Positions 1 through 9,004 of a DNA stretch of 64,000 nt are shown here, piece after piece. A model generated the notes under the pieces. The model was not told the origin of the DNA and did no database searches. It was given only the letters and a program-made list of their open reading frames with translations. The DNA is from Gordonia jinghuaiqii (GTDB lineage Bacteria; Actinomycetota; Actinomycetes; Mycobacteriales; Mycobacteriaceae). The position numbers and the translations under genes are program-made. The stretch lies in the NCBI RefSeq assembly GCF_014041935.1, contig NZ_CP059491.1, positions 2,108,001-2,172,000 on the forward strand, in the 5' to 3' direction. Every line of letters begins with the position of its first letter. The first letter of the stretch is position 1.

Positions 1-231
1 AGCATCAAGCGGCTCCTGGACGAGAGTGGTCGGCGAGCGACATTGGTCGATCCCGACGGCGTCGTACGGGCGAGTGTCGCCCGTCACCGTGAAGACACGG
101 CCGTCCCGGATCTCGATGCGCCGCAGGATCTTCAGGGGTTCGACCCGGCGTTGCCGCATGTCCACGCGACGATGGACGACGCGATCATCGACGCCGAGAT
201 GTTCTTGCTGAAGCACTACTACGATCAGTGA
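1..231 (+). CDS. C-terminal end of an unidentified protein (partial at left edge)
   Basis: The frame is open from the first base to the TGA at 229-231 and gives 76 residues, so the gene starts outside the window. The piece is acidic and hydrophilic, with no membrane segment, and ends in KHYYDQ. I recognise no family motif. It lies on the same strand as nucS and stops 56 bases before it, but nucS has its own promoter-like hexamer, so co-transcription is not required. The function is unknown. Confidence 0.6.
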   Translation, partial: SIKRLLDESGRRATLVDPDGVVRASVARHREDTAVPDLDAPQDLQGFDPALPHVHATMDDAIIDAEMFLLKHYYDQ

Positions 232-275
232 CCCGTACTCCGGCAGGGGTCCCCGATCGGCGGGAGCCGATGGCC

Positions 276-281
276 TAGGGT
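276..281 (+). promoter_or_regulatory. Candidate -10 element for leaderless nucS
   Basis: TAGGGT fits the actinobacterial TANNNT -10 pattern. Exactly six bases (282-287) separate it from the GTG start, which would put the transcript start at or next to the start codon. There is no Shine-Dalgarno sequence. No convincing -35 is visible. Confidence 0.45.
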
Positions 282-287
282 GGGCAC

Positions 288-971
288 GTGCGTCTCGTCA
301 TCGCGGAGTGTCAGGTCGATTACGTCGGGCGGTTGACCGCCCATCTACCCATGGCGAAGCGGCTGCTGCTGGTCAAGTCCGACGGATCGGTCAGCGTGCA
401 CGCCGACGATCGCGCCTACAAGCCGCTGAACTGGATGAGCCCGCCGTGCTGGCTGACCGAGGCCGCGGTTCCCGAGGGCACGCAGGCGCAGGCGTACTGG
501 GTGGTGACCAACAAGGCGGGCGAGGAGCTGCGGATCACGATCGCCTCGATCGAACACGACTCGCAGCACGAGCTCGGCGTCGATCCCGGCCTGGTCAAGG
601 ACGGCGTCGAGGCCCATCTGCAGGAACTCCTCGCCGAACACGTCGAGACCCTCGGACCTGGACACACGTTGATCCGCCGGGAGTACATGACCGCGATCGG
701 TCCGGTCGACCTGCTGTGCCGTGACGCCTCCGGCTCGACCGTGGCCGTCGAGATCAAGCGGCGCGGCGAGATCGACGGGGTGGAGCAACTCACGCGCTAC
801 CTCGAACTCCTCAACCGGGACACGACCTTGGCACCGGTGGCGGGTGTGTTCGCGGCGCAGCAGATCAAGCCGCAGGCGCGCACGCTCGCGGAGGATCGCG
901 GAATCCGTTGCCTTGTCCTGGATTACGACGAACTGCGCGGCGCAGAGAGCACCGAGTTCCGGTTGTTCTGA
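288..971 (+). CDS. nucS: Mismatch-specific endonuclease NucS/EndoMS
   Basis: A 227-residue protein of the usual length for actinobacterial NucS, which cuts both strands around mismatches and replaces MutS/MutL in this phylum. The N-terminal half carries the family's [14 protein letters not shown] block. The C-terminal half is the PD-(D/E)XK nuclease, with candidate catalytic residues D141, E155, K157 and Q167 in GPVDLL and [14 protein letters not shown]. The tail ends EFRLF, matching the hydrophobic C-terminal motif by which EndoMS binds the beta sliding clamp (family knowledge). The GTG start sits 6 bases after a TAGGGT hexamer, so the mRNA may be leaderless. The last codons and the bases after the stop form a 15/16-bp tandem duplication. 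Confidence 0.95.
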   Translation: MRLVIAECQVDYVGRLTAHLPMAKRLLLVKSDGSVSVHADDRAYKPLNWMSPPCWLTEAAVPEGTQAQAYWVVTNKAGEELRITIASIEHDSQHELGVDPGLVKDGVEAHLQELLAEHVETLGPGHTLIRREYMTAIGPVDLLCRDASGSTVAVEIKRRGEIDGVEQLTRYLELLNRDTTLAPVAGVFAAQQIKPQARTLAEDRGIRCLVLDYDELRGAESTEFRLF

Positions 972-984
972 GTCCGGTTGTTCT
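954..984. repeat. 15/16-bp tandem duplication across the nucS stop codon
   Basis: GAGTTCCGGTTGTTCT (954-969) is followed directly by GAGTCCGGTTGTTCT (970-984). The first copy encodes the final EFRLF of NucS and the T of its stop; the second lies just after it. The two copies differ by one base in length. Confidence 0.85.
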
Positions 985-1026
985 GGCGGCTCGCCGTCGA
1001 AAGCCGGCCGGGCCGGCCCGGGGCTC

Positions 1027-1980
1027 TCAGGCGTTGGTGCGGGCCTGCGGCGAGAGCTTGCGGTTGAGCAGGTCGAGGTCCTCGGCATCGGAGAGCAACG
1101 AGTAATCGGAGTCCTCCGGCTGGGCGAGGAGGCCGGGCAGTTCGCTGAGTTTGTCGCGGAGCTGCGCGAGGTTGGCGGCGATCTCCTGCCGGGTGCGGTC
1201 GGCGGCCTGCGCCATCTCACGGGACCGGTTCAGCCGCTCGGCAGCGATGTCGAGCGCGGTCTGGCGGATGTGGGCGGCCTCGTCGAGGGCGCGTTCGCGC
1301 TGGTCGGCCAATTCGGCCTCGTGCCGTTCGCGTTCGGCCGCGCGCTCGCGGGCACTGACCGCCTCGAGTTCGGCCATCTCGGATCGGGCCTTGTCGACGA
1401 TGCGCCGGGCCTCGTCGTTGGCCGCCGTCATCGTCTTGGTGTGTTCGGCCTCCATCGCCGCCGTGCGCTCGGCGATCAGCCGTGCGGATTCCGACTCGTT
1501 GGCGGCGGCGGTCTCCTTGACCTGTCGTGCACGGGCAGCGGCCTCGTCGACGAGCTTCTTGGCGGCGGTGCGCGCCTCGCCGCGGACGCGTTCGGCGTCG
1601 GCCGACGCGCTGGCGCGCATGTCCGCGGCCTCCTGGCGGGCGATCGACAGTGTCTCGTCGGCCTCGGCGGATGCCTCGGCCCGCATCTCCGAGGCCTCGT
1701 CGGATGCCAGTTGGAGCATGCGGGAAAGGCGTTCACTCATGCCCTGCGCGGTGGTCGGCGGGACCGAGAGCTTGTCGATTTCGCGACGGAGCTCGTCGAT
1801 CTCGTCACGCGCGTCCTGGAGGTGGGCCGCGAGTTCGTGGGCGTTCGCGGTGGCGGCATCGCGATCGGCGGCGAGCACCCGCAACTCGGCGTCGAGTCGC
1901 TGGAGATGATCGGCGACCTGCTCGCGGTCATAACCGCGCATCACGATCGCGAAGGGCAATTGCCGTGCGGGACCTGGCAT
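1027..1980 (-). CDS. DivIVA-domain coiled-coil protein
   Basis: 317 residues. The N-terminus (LPFAIVMRGYDREQVADHL) matches the DivIVA/Wag31 membrane-targeting domain signature. It is followed by about 230 residues of Ala/Glu/Arg-rich heptad sequence, clearly a long coiled coil, and a short acidic tail. DivIVA-type proteins mark curved membrane and organise polar growth or septation. This is not the principal Wag31, which is normally next to the ftsZ-sepF cluster, so its exact role is unknown. It converges on nucS and is divergent from nothing immediate, since the epimerase gene behind it also runs leftward, 147 bases away. Confidence 0.75.
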   Translation of the reverse strand: MPGPARQLPFAIVMRGYDREQVADHLQRLDAELRVLAADRDAATANAHELAAHLQDARDEIDELRREIDKLSVPPTTAQGMSERLSRMLQLASDEASEMRAEASAEADETLSIARQEAADMRASASADAERVRGEARTAAKKLVDEAAARARQVKETAAANESESARLIAERTAAMEAEHTKTMTAANDEARRIVDKARSEMAELEAVSARERAAERERHEAELADQRERALDEAAHIRQTALDIAAERLNRSREMAQAADRTRQEIAANLAQLRDKLSELPGLLAQPEDSDYSLLSDAEDLDLLNRKLSPQARTNA

Positions 1981-1987
1981 GGCGGCC

Positions 1988-1993
1988 AGTGTA
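1988..1993 (-). promoter_or_regulatory. Candidate -10 for leaderless DivIVA-like gene
   Basis: On the minus strand TACACT is followed by 7 bases (1987-1981) and the ATG at 1980. No ribosome binding site lies in between. Confidence 0.45.
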
Positions 1994-2127
1994 ACGCCAG
2001 AGCCCGACCGGTGGAGATCTCGTCAGCGACGGCGCGCGGACACCGTCACCGGTGTCCGCGCGGTCAGGTGGACGGTCCGGGCGGTCGAGAGTGTGTTCTC
2101 AACGGCCCCAACATGTTCGAGCTGGAG

Positions 2128-2601
2128 TCAGTGGGCGGCGTCGGCGGCGGGCTCGACGAGTTCGAGCAGCACCCCGCCCGCGTCCTTGGGATGCACGAAG
2201 TTGATACGCGAGTTGGCGGTTCCACGCTTGGCCGCGGGGTAGAGGACGCGGACACCGGCCTCGGTGAGGCGGGCCATGACGGCGTCGACGTCGGTCACGC
2301 GCACGGCCAGTTGCTGCAGGCCGGGGCCGTTGCGGTCGATGAACTTGGCGATGGTCGACGACTCGTCGAGCGGGGCGAGCAACTGGATGACCGCGCCGTT
2401 GCCGCCGGCGGGTCCGATCATCGCCTCTTCGACACCCTGCTCGGCGTTGGTCTCCTGGTGCAGCGTCTCGAAACCGAGGTGAGTGGCGTACCACTGTTTT
2501 GCGGCGTCGAGGTCGGGGACGGCGATCCCGACGTGGTCGACGGCGACGACGAGGTCGGAGATGAGGGCGGTGGCGCTGGGGTCCGTTGCAGAGGAAGACA
2601 T
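2128..2601 (-). CDS. mce: Methylmalonyl-CoA epimerase
   Basis: 157 residues with the paired beta-alpha-beta-beta-beta modules of the vicinal oxygen chelate (glyoxalase) superfamily. It interconverts (2R)- and (2S)-methylmalonyl-CoA in propionate metabolism. Candidate metal ligands are H23 (VDHVGIAV), Q73 (VIQLL) and E147 (LLELVEP). The fourth position, His in the propionibacterial enzyme, is Q97 here (GPGLQQLAV), which I recall also in mycobacterial homologues. The frame is open further upstream to 2985, but ATG 2601 gives the family length, and TACCGT lies 6 bases before it. The neighbouring thiolase matches the M. tuberculosis order Rv1322A-Rv1323. Confidence 0.9.
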   Translation of the reverse strand: MSSSATDPSATALISDLVVAVDHVGIAVPDLDAAKQWYATHLGFETLHQETNAEQGVEEAMIGPAGGNGAVIQLLAPLDESSTIAKFIDRNGPGLQQLAVRVTDVDAVMARLTEAGVRVLYPAAKRGTANSRINFVHPKDAGGVLLELVEPAADAAH

Positions 2602-2607
2602 GAGACA

Positions 2608-2613
2608 ACGGTA
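2608..2613 (-). promoter_or_regulatory. Candidate -10 for leaderless epimerase gene
   Basis: On the minus strand TACCGT is followed by six bases and ATG at 2601. The element lies in the 85-base divergent gap with the thiolase gene. Confidence 0.4.
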
Positions 2614-2686
2614 GCGTTGAGGTGTAAAGCGCACAGAGCAGGCGCTCGGTAGCCCCCTCTCACAACAGCCCCCGGAGGTTCGTTCC

Positions 2687-3889
2687 ATGTCCTCGACCCC
2701 TGCCAACACCACCGTCATCGTCGCGGGCGCACGCACGCCGTTCGGTCGCCTGATGGGCTCGCTGAAGGACTTCAGCGGCGTCGATCTGGGGGCGGTGGCC
2801 ATCAAGGGCGCGCTCGAGAAGTCCGGGGTGCCGGCCTCCGCGGTCGAGTACGTGATCATGGGGCAGGTTCTGACCGCGGGCGCCGGGCAGATGCCCGCAC
2901 GCCAGGCCGCCGTCAAGGCCGGCATCGGCTGGGACGTCCCCACCCTGACGATCAACAAGATGTGCCTGTCGGGCATCGACGCCATCGCGCTCGCCGATCA
3001 GCTCATCCGCGCGGGGGAGTTCGACTGCGTCGTGGCCGGTGGCCAGGAGTCGATGACCCAGGCGCCGCACCTTCTGGCGGGCAGCCGCAGCGGCTTCAAG
3101 TACGGCAACACCGAGCTCATCGACCACCTCGCCTTCGACGGCCTGCACGATGCCTTCACCGATCAGCCGATGGGGGCGCTGACCGAGCAGGGCAACGACG
3201 CCGACGGGTTCACCCGGGAACAGCAGGACGAGTTCGCCGCGCAGAGTCACCAGCGCGCGGCCGCGGCCTGGAAGAACGGCGTGTTCGACGACGAGGTCGT
3301 GCCGGTGTCGATCCCGCAGCGCAAGGGCGATCCCATCCAGTTCACCGAGGACGAGGGCATCCGCGCGAACACCACCACGGAGTCGCTGTCGGGGCTGCGT
3401 CCGGCGTTCCGCAAGGACGGCACGATCACCGCTGGCAACTCCTCGCAGATCTCCGACGGTGCGGCCGCCGTCGTGGTGATGAGCAAGGCCAAGGCCGAGG
3501 AACTGGGCGTGGAGTGGTTGGCCGAGATCGGCGCTCACGGCGTCGTCGCAGGACCGGACTCGACCCTGCAGGCGCAGCCGGCCAACGCCATCGTCAAGGC
3601 ATGTGACCGCGAGGGTATCGCCCCCGCAGACCTGGACCTCGTCGAGATCAACGAGGCCTTCGCCGCCGTGGGTCTGTCGTCGACCAAGCAGCTGGGCATC
3701 GATCCCGGCGTCGTCAACGTCAACGGCGGCGCGATCGCTGTCGGCCACCCGATCGGGACCTCGGGCGCCCGCATCGCCCTGCACCTCGCGCTGGAGCTGA
3801 AGCGTCGTGGCGGCGGTACCGGTGCGGCCGCACTCTGTGGTGCCGGCGGCCAGGGCGACGCGCTCATCATCCGCGTGCCGAAGGCCTGA
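2687..3889 (+). CDS. fadA4: Acetyl-CoA C-acetyltransferase (thiolase, FadA4 type)
   Basis: 400 residues of a classical biosynthetic/degradative thiolase. The nucleophile is C93 ([10 protein letters not shown]), with the NEAFAAVG loop at 322-329, H354 in [16 protein letters not shown], and the second cysteine C384 in [10 protein letters not shown]. It condenses two acetyl-CoA to acetoacetyl-CoA or runs in reverse during fatty acid or ketone body breakdown. CGGAGG lies a few bases ahead of ATG 2687. It is divergent from the methylmalonyl-CoA epimerase gene, as in mycobacteria. A perfect 8-bp dyad follows its stop codon. Confidence 0.93.
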   Translation: MSSTPANTTVIVAGARTPFGRLMGSLKDFSGVDLGAVAIKGALEKSGVPASAVEYVIMGQVLTAGAGQMPARQAAVKAGIGWDVPTLTINKMCLSGIDAIALADQLIRAGEFDCVVAGGQESMTQAPHLLAGSRSGFKYGNTELIDHLAFDGLHDAFTDQPMGALTEQGNDADGFTREQQDEFAAQSHQRAAAAWKNGVFDDEVVPVSIPQRKGDPIQFTEDEGIRANTTTESLSGLRPAFRKDGTITAGNSSQISDGAAAVVVMSKAKAEELGVEWLAEIGAHGVVAGPDSTLQAQPANAIVKACDREGIAPADLDLVEINEAFAAVGLSSTKQLGIDPGVVNVNGGAIAVGHPIGTSGARIALHLALELKRRGGGTGAAALCGAGGQGDALIIRVPKA

Positions 3890-3900
3890 CAACGAGACGT

Positions 3901-3919
3901 CTACGACACTTTGTCGTAG
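3901..3919. promoter_or_regulatory. Perfect inverted repeat, operator-like
   Basis: CTACGACA (3901-3908) and TGTCGTAG (3912-3919) are exact reverse complements around CTT. The site lies 11 bases after the thiolase stop and 21 bases before the next start. It has no T-tract and a 3-base loop, so a dimeric-repressor operator is more likely than a terminator. Confidence 0.5.
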
Positions 3920-3940
3920 TTCACCGAACGATTGGGCACA

Positions 3941-4345
3941 ATGGGGACCATGCTGTCTTTCTTCGACCTCCGGACCCCCGCCAAACGCTTTCGCCTCGTC
4001 GCCGTCGCGGAAGCGATCACCTGGGCCTGGCTGCTGGTGGGGATGGTCCTCAAGCGCGTCAACGACGATCCCGAGGCCATCGCGATGCCCGGCGCCACCC
4101 ACGGCGCGGTGTTCGTGCTCTTCGTGATCGTCGCCCTCGTCACCGCGTTCCAGCTCAAGTGGAACGCGGTGACGTGGGAGCTGTCGGTCGGTTCGCGCCG
4201 GATCGGCGTGCCGATCGTGACCTTGCTGGCGCTCGCCTCGAGTGTCCCGCCGTTCGGCACCATCGTGTTCGAGTGGTGGGCGCGTCGTAACGGCTACCTC
4301 GCCGAGCTTTCCACGGCAGCACCGGCCCGCCAGGCGACCGCCTGA
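3941..4345 (+). CDS. DUF3817 family integral membrane protein
   Basis: 134 residues from ATG 3941 (ATG 3950 is equally possible; TTG 3932 is less likely). FRLVAVAEAITWAWLLVGM, a second segment around GAVFVLFVIVALVTAF and a third around VTLLALASSVPPFGTIVF give three membrane spans, the DUF3817 pattern. The family function is unknown. Its TGA (4343-4345) overlaps a CTG codon that is the only upstream start candidate for the MFS gene, suggesting translational coupling. A second DUF3817 protein occurs at 23372-23722. Confidence 0.75.
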   Translation: MGTMLSFFDLRTPAKRFRLVAVAEAITWAWLLVGMVLKRVNDDPEAIAMPGATHGAVFVLFVIVALVTAFQLKWNAVTWELSVGSRRIGVPIVTLLALASSVPPFGTIVFEWWARRNGYLAELSTAAPARQATA

Positions 4346-5677
4346 TCGCCTCGCCCGCACGACAGATCTCGACGACGCTGCGCCGTTCACGGCGCAGCGT
4401 CGCGTCTGTCTTCGCCCTCAACGGGTTCCTCGCCGCCATGTGGGTGGCCCACATCCCGGTCATCAGTGCGCGGACCGGCGTCGGGCATGACGAACTCGGC
4501 GGGTTGTTGCTGCTCCTGGGCGCCTCGGCGTTCGTCGGTATGCAGATCTGTGGCCGCCTGATCGACCGGTGGGGTTCCCGCCCGGTGACCATCGGCGCCG
4601 CGCTGCTGCTGTCGGCGGTGATCGTCACACCGGTGCTCGCCGTCGACTCGATGAGCCTGGCCGCTGCACTGGCGGCGTTCGGTTTCGCCAACGGCTGCCT
4701 GGACGTGTCGATGAACGCCCAGGCGGTCTCGGTCGAGCGGGCCTACGGACGCCCGATCATGTCGTCGTTCCACGGGTTCTTCTCCGCGGGCAGCCTCGTG
4801 GGATCGGGCGTGGTCGCCGCAACCCTGTGGGCCGACGTCGGGGTGGTGCCGACCGTCGCGTGCGCGGCCGTCGCCGGCGTCGTGGTGGTCTCGCTGGCCG
4901 CCGGCTCTCTCGCCGGTGCGGACAGCGGCACGGACGGGACCACCGGCGGTGCGAAGACGGACCAGCGCGCCGCAGCCACGGGGTCTGCTGCCCCCACCCG
5001 ATGGTGGGACGGGGTCGACCGCCGGCGGCTGGTACTGCTGGCCGTCGTCGCCTTCGCCCTGATGCTTGCCGAGGGCACCGCCTACGACTGGAGTGCACTG
5101 CACGTGGTCGAGACCTTCGGGACAGCCGAGGCCACCGGTGCCATCGCCTTCGGCGCCTTCAGCGCGACGATGACCGTCGCCCGATTCGTCATCGACCCGG
5201 TCGTCGCATACGTCGGCCCGGTTGCCGTCCTCCGCTACGGCGCGCTCGTCGGAACAATCGGGATCGTGGTCGCGGTACTCGCGCCGGTTCCGGCCATCGC
5301 GATCGCGGGATGGGCCGTTTTCGGACTCGGCCTGGCCGGGCTCATCCCGCAGATCTTCACCGCCGCGGGCAATTTGTCTGTGGGCAATCCTTCTGTGGGC
5401 AATCGTTCTGTGGGCAATCGTTCTGGGGGCGATCTTTCTGGGAACGCGAGTGGCCGAACCATCTCGGCGGTGGTGGGCTGTGGCTACCTGGGAATGCTGG
5501 CCGGACCCGCGGTCGTCGGATTCGTCAGCAGCCGAACATCTCTGAACACCGGACTGCTCGCCGCCGTGGCGGCGCTGGCGCTGGCCGTCGGATTCGCCGG
5601 CGTGGTCCGCCCGGCCGACACCGGCCCCACGCACCATGATCGCGGGCCGGGGGGGGCGTGCCACACTAGAGGGGTGA
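4342..5677 (+). CDS. Major facilitator superfamily transporter (YbjJ-like), fused in frame to the next gene as sequenced
   Basis: About 440 residues with roughly 12 hydrophobic segments. Its N-terminus (VFALNGFLAAMWVAHIP) and the GFANGCLDVSMNAQA block resemble the YbjJ-type MFS group; the substrate is unknown. The first ATG in frame (4438) falls inside the first membrane helix. The only earlier start candidates are CTG codons at 4342 and 4378. CTG 4342 overlaps the upstream stop as CTGA and is used here. As sequenced there is no stop: the frame runs into the thioredoxin gene to 6717. With one G fewer in the G8 run at 5649-5656, translation would end at TGA 5675-5677, overlapping the next GTG. 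A 5 x 15-bp repeat lies in a loop near the C-terminus. Confidence 0.75.
5371..5445. repeat. Five 15-bp tandem repeats inside the MFS gene
   Basis: Units start at 5371, 5386, 5401, 5416 and 5431. The consensus AATCGTTCTGTGGGC encodes N-x-S-V-G. The last two units are more diverged. The AT-richer composition stands out from the surrounding gene. Confidence 0.9.
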
Positions 5678-6717
5678 CGCGACCAAACAATCGTCAGCAG
5701 GCCGCCGCGGCGGCTCGTCAGCAGGCTGCAGCCGCCATGGCCATGACCGGCGCGGTCGATCTCGGAGGCTTCAAGGAACGTGCCGAGGCCGAGCGCGCAC
5801 AGGCCCAGCGGGCCCGGGCGCAAGCGGCACAAGCCTCAGGAGCCCAAACCCCGGGAGCGCAACCTCCCGCAGGGCAGGCCCACTCGACTCCGCCTGCACA
5901 GGGAAACCAGCCCCCGGCGAGCCCGGGCGCGGCCGTTCTCGACGTCACCGAGGAAACCTTCGAAGCCGATGTCCTGAATCGGTCGATGCAGCAGCTCGTG
6001 GTCGTCGACCTGTGGGCGGAGTGGTGCGGGCCCTGCAAGCAGCTCTCGCCGGTCCTGGAACGTCTCGCCGCCGAATCGGGTGGGCGCTGGGTCCTCGCAA
6101 AGGTCGACGTCGACGCGAATCCGCGCATCGCGCAGGCTTTCCGGGCGCAGTCGATCCCGATGGTCGTCGCGATCGTCCAGGGTCAGCCGGTCACCGCGTT
6201 CAACGGTGTGCGTTCCGAGGCCGAGATCACCACGTGGCTCGACGAGATCTTCGCCCAGGTCGGCGACGCCCTGCCCGGTGCGCCGGCCGGAGCGGCACCC
6301 GAGCCCGAGGCCGCGGATCCGCGGATGCTGGCGGCGGAGGACAAGCTCAACGACGGCGATTTCGACGGTGCGCTCGCCGACTACCGGGCCATCGCCGAGG
6401 CCGAACCGGAGAACATCGAGGCGGCCTCGGCCGCCCGGAACCTCGAGTTCATCCTGCGCGCGCAGGCCCACGATCCGGCGATCGTCGACACGGCCTCGCG
6501 GCGCGACGTCGATGCGCAGCTGGCCGCGGCCGACGTGTTGCTGCTGTCGCAGCAGCCCGAAGCCGCGTTCGAGCGCATCATCGATGTCGTGCGGGTGACC
6601 CACGGTGAAGAACGCACTCGGGCTCGCACCCGGCTGCTCGAGTTGTTCGAGCTGTTCGACCCCGCGGAGCCGTTCGTCGTGACGGCTCGCCGCAAGCTGG
6701 CCAGCGCCCTCTACTGA
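5674..6717 (+). CDS. Thioredoxin-domain TPR protein (YbbN/CnoX-like)
   Basis: 347 residues from GTG 5674. Residues 1-85 are an Ala/Gln/Pro-rich low-complexity region. A thioredoxin fold follows from about 87, with the active site W117-C118-G119-P120-C121. The C-terminal 140 residues are helical and TPR-like (LNDGDFDGALADYRAIAEAEPENIEA). This matches mycobacterial Rv1324. In Proteobacteria the equivalent YbbN/CnoX is a holdase and redox partner of GroEL. The canonical CGPC, unlike SxxC of E. coli YbbN, suggests real disulfide chemistry. The start is set by GAGGGG and homology. An in-frame extension joins it to the MFS gene (see there). A hairpin terminator follows. Confidence 0.85.
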   Translation: MTRPNNRQQAAAAARQQAAAAMAMTGAVDLGGFKERAEAERAQAQRARAQAAQASGAQTPGAQPPAGQAHSTPPAQGNQPPASPGAAVLDVTEETFEADVLNRSMQQLVVVDLWAEWCGPCKQLSPVLERLAAESGGRWVLAKVDVDANPRIAQAFRAQSIPMVVAIVQGQPVTAFNGVRSEAEITTWLDEIFAQVGDALPGAPAGAAPEPEAADPRMLAAEDKLNDGDFDGALADYRAIAEAEPENIEAASAARNLEFILRAQAHDPAIVDTASRRDVDAQLAAADVLLLSQQPEAAFERIIDVVRVTHGEERTRARTRLLELFELFDPAEPFVVTARRKLASALY

Positions 6718-6741
6718 CGGCTGGCGTCCTTTGACTGACCG

Positions 6742-6767
6742 CACACCCACCTGACGAGGTGGGTGTG
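6742..6767. terminator. Bidirectional hairpin terminator
   Basis: CACACCCACCT and AGGTGGGTGTG form a perfect 11-bp stem around GACG, and the pairing extends outward imperfectly (TGACCG / CGGTCA). It lies between the convergent thioredoxin and glgB genes. No T-tract is present, as is common in actinobacteria. Confidence 0.65.
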
Positions 6768-6771
6768 TCGG

Positions 6772-8997
6772 TCACCGCGGCGCGAGCCAGATGGCGGAGT
6801 TGGCCGGGATCATCAGCCGGGCAGAGGCCGGACGCCCGTGGTACGACGCCCCGTCGGCGGTGACCGCGCCCATGTTCCCCTTACCCGCGCCGCTGTAGGC
6901 GTCGGCGTCGGTGTTGAGGATCTCCTCCCAGACACCGTCGAAGGGGAGTCCGACCCGGTAGTCGACGCGGTCGGAGCCGGAGAAGTTGAACAGACACGCG
7001 ACGACAGAGCCGTCGATGCCGAACCGCAGGAAGCTGATCACGTTGTTGGCCGTGTCATTGGCGTCGATCCACTCATAGCCGAGCGGATCGGTGTCCTGGC
7101 TGTACAGCGCGGGGCGCGACCGCGAGATCCGGTTGAGGTCGGTGACCAGTGCGGAGATCCCGGAGTGCAGCTCACCCTCCCACCCCTGCAGCTGCTGCCA
7201 GTCCAGGCTGCGGTTGTCGGCCCACTCGCCGGTCTGTCCGAACTCCTGGCCCATGAACAGCAGCTGCTTGCCCGGATGCGACCACATGTACGCCAGGTAC
7301 AGCCGCACCCCCGCCGCCTTGGTGAAGGAGTCCCCGGGCATCCGCGTCCACAGCGTGCCCTTGCCGTGGACCACCTCGTCGTGGGAGAGGGGCAGCACGA
7401 AGTTCTCGCTCCACGCGTACATCAGCGAGAAGGTGATCTCGTGGTGGTGGAAGCTGCGGTGCACCTGGTCGCGCGAGAGGTAGTCGAGGGTGTCGTGCAT
7501 CCAGCCCATGTTCCATTTGAAACTGAAACCCAGGCCGCCGAGATCGGTCATCCGGGTGACGCCGGGCCAGGCGGTGGATTCCTCGGCGACGGTGATGACA
7601 CCCGGGAAGTGCTTGTGCACCGTGGCATTGGTCTCCTGGAGGAACTGCACCGCCTCGAGGTTCTCCCGGCCGCCGTGGATGTTGGGCAGCCACTGTCCAT
7701 CGGGACGTGAGTAGTCCAGGTAGAGCATCGACGCCACGGCGTCGACCCGGAGCCCGTCGATGTGGAACTCGCTGAACCAGAACAGCGCGTTGGCGACCAG
7801 GAAGTTGCGGACCTCGTGTCGTCCGAAGTCGAAGATGTATGTGCCCCAGTCGAGTTGCTCGCCGCGCATCGGGTCGGCGTGCTCGTAGAGCGGTGTGCCG
7901 TCGAAGCGTGCCAGGGCCCACTCGTCCTTGGGGAAATGGGCAGGCACCCAGTCGACGAGAACGGCGATGTCGCGCGAGTGCAGGTGGTCGATCAGATAGC
8001 GGAAGTCGTCGGGTGTCCCGAAGCGGGCCGTCGGGGCGTAGTAGGACGTGACCTGATAGCCCCACGAACCGCCGAAGGGATGTTCGGCGACGGGCAGGAA
8101 CTCGACGTGGGTGAAGCCCTTCTCGACGACGTAGTCGGCGAGTTCGTGAGCGAGCTCGCGGTATCCCAGGCCCTGCCGCCACGACGCCAGGTGGACCTCG
8201 TAGACACTCATCGGTTCCCGCTCGGGCGCCCAGGCCTCGCGACGGGCGATCCAGGCGTCGTCGGACCAGATGTACTGCGAGGAGGTGACCATCGACGCGG
8301 TCGCCGGCGGCGGGGTGGTCCGGTACGCCATCGGATCGGCCTTGTCCCGGATGACGCCGTCGGCGCCGTGCACCCGGAACTTGTAGTGGGTGCCGTCCCC
8401 GACGTCGGGCAGGAAGACCTCCCACACGCCGCTCGCGCCGATCCGGCGCATCGGGGCCATCCGCCCGGACCAGTTGTCGAAGTCCCCGATCACGGTGACG
8501 CCGTGCGCATTCGGCGCCCACACCGAGAAGGCGGTGCCGTGGACCTCGCCGTCGGCGGTGGTGTAGGAGACCACGCGGGCGCCGAGCACCGTCCACAACG
8601 ACTCGTGGCGGCCTTCGCTGAACAGATGGATGTCGATGTCGCCGAGGCTCGGCAGGAAGCGGTAGCCGTCGGCGACCACGAATTCCGACGTGCCGCCGGA
8701 AGAGTCGGCAGCGGGGTAGGTGACGCGGTAGCGGTAGTCCATCAGGTCCGCGAACGGGACCGTGACCACCCACAGGTCGTCGGTCTGGCGGCTCATCGGG
8801 TGATCGACACCACCGATCACCGCCGAGACCGAGATCGCATCCGGGCGGAGCGTGCGCAGGATGGTGGTTCCGCCCGGGGCATCGTGGGCGCCGAGGAACG
8901 CGTGCGGGTCGGGGTGCGTCTGCGCCTCCAGGCGGCGCAGGTCGTGCTCGGTGGCAGCGGGATCGGGCAGGTGTGCGGGATCGGTGGGATCGGTCAC
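6772..8997 (-). CDS. glgB: 1,4-alpha-glucan branching enzyme
   Basis: 741 residues. An N-terminal GlgB-specific module and a CBM48 domain precede the GH13 barrel. The catalytic triad is D419 ([10 protein letters not shown]), E472 ([10 protein letters not shown]) and D540 (LSHDEVVHG), with the same spacing as I recall for the M. tuberculosis enzyme. It makes alpha-1,6 branches in glycogen-like alpha-glucan. The frame is open upstream to 9132, but GTG 8997 gives the family N-terminus and sits 7 bases after the glgE stop, so the two are one operon. GlgE supplies the linear maltosyl-extended chains that GlgB branches. Confidence 0.95.
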   Translation of the reverse strand: MTDPTDPAHLPDPAATEHDLRRLEAQTHPDPHAFLGAHDAPGGTTILRTLRPDAISVSAVIGGVDHPMSRQTDDLWVVTVPFADLMDYRYRVTYPAADSSGGTSEFVVADGYRFLPSLGDIDIHLFSEGRHESLWTVLGARVVSYTTADGEVHGTAFSVWAPNAHGVTVIGDFDNWSGRMAPMRRIGASGVWEVFLPDVGDGTHYKFRVHGADGVIRDKADPMAYRTTPPPATASMVTSSQYIWSDDAWIARREAWAPEREPMSVYEVHLASWRQGLGYRELAHELADYVVEKGFTHVEFLPVAEHPFGGSWGYQVTSYYAPTARFGTPDDFRYLIDHLHSRDIAVLVDWVPAHFPKDEWALARFDGTPLYEHADPMRGEQLDWGTYIFDFGRHEVRNFLVANALFWFSEFHIDGLRVDAVASMLYLDYSRPDGQWLPNIHGGRENLEAVQFLQETNATVHKHFPGVITVAEESTAWPGVTRMTDLGGLGFSFKWNMGWMHDTLDYLSRDQVHRSFHHHEITFSLMYAWSENFVLPLSHDEVVHGKGTLWTRMPGDSFTKAAGVRLYLAYMWSHPGKQLLFMGQEFGQTGEWADNRSLDWQQLQGWEGELHSGISALVTDLNRISRSRPALYSQDTDPLGYEWIDANDTANNVISFLRFGIDGSVVACLFNFSGSDRVDYRVGLPFDGVWEEILNTDADAYSGAGKGNMGAVTADGASYHGRPASARLMIPANSAIWLAPR

Positions 8998-9004
8998 GGG
9001 TACC

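Noticed and set aside
1001..1027. GC-rich self-complementary block between nucS and the coiled-coil gene as a terminator
   Set aside because: Pairings are possible only with a one-base loop or several mismatches, so I cannot support a hairpin.
721..2652. 643-residue plus-strand frame across nucS and the minus-strand coiled-coil gene
   Set aside because: It is composed of shadow sequence over three real genes in other frames and shows no coherent domain.
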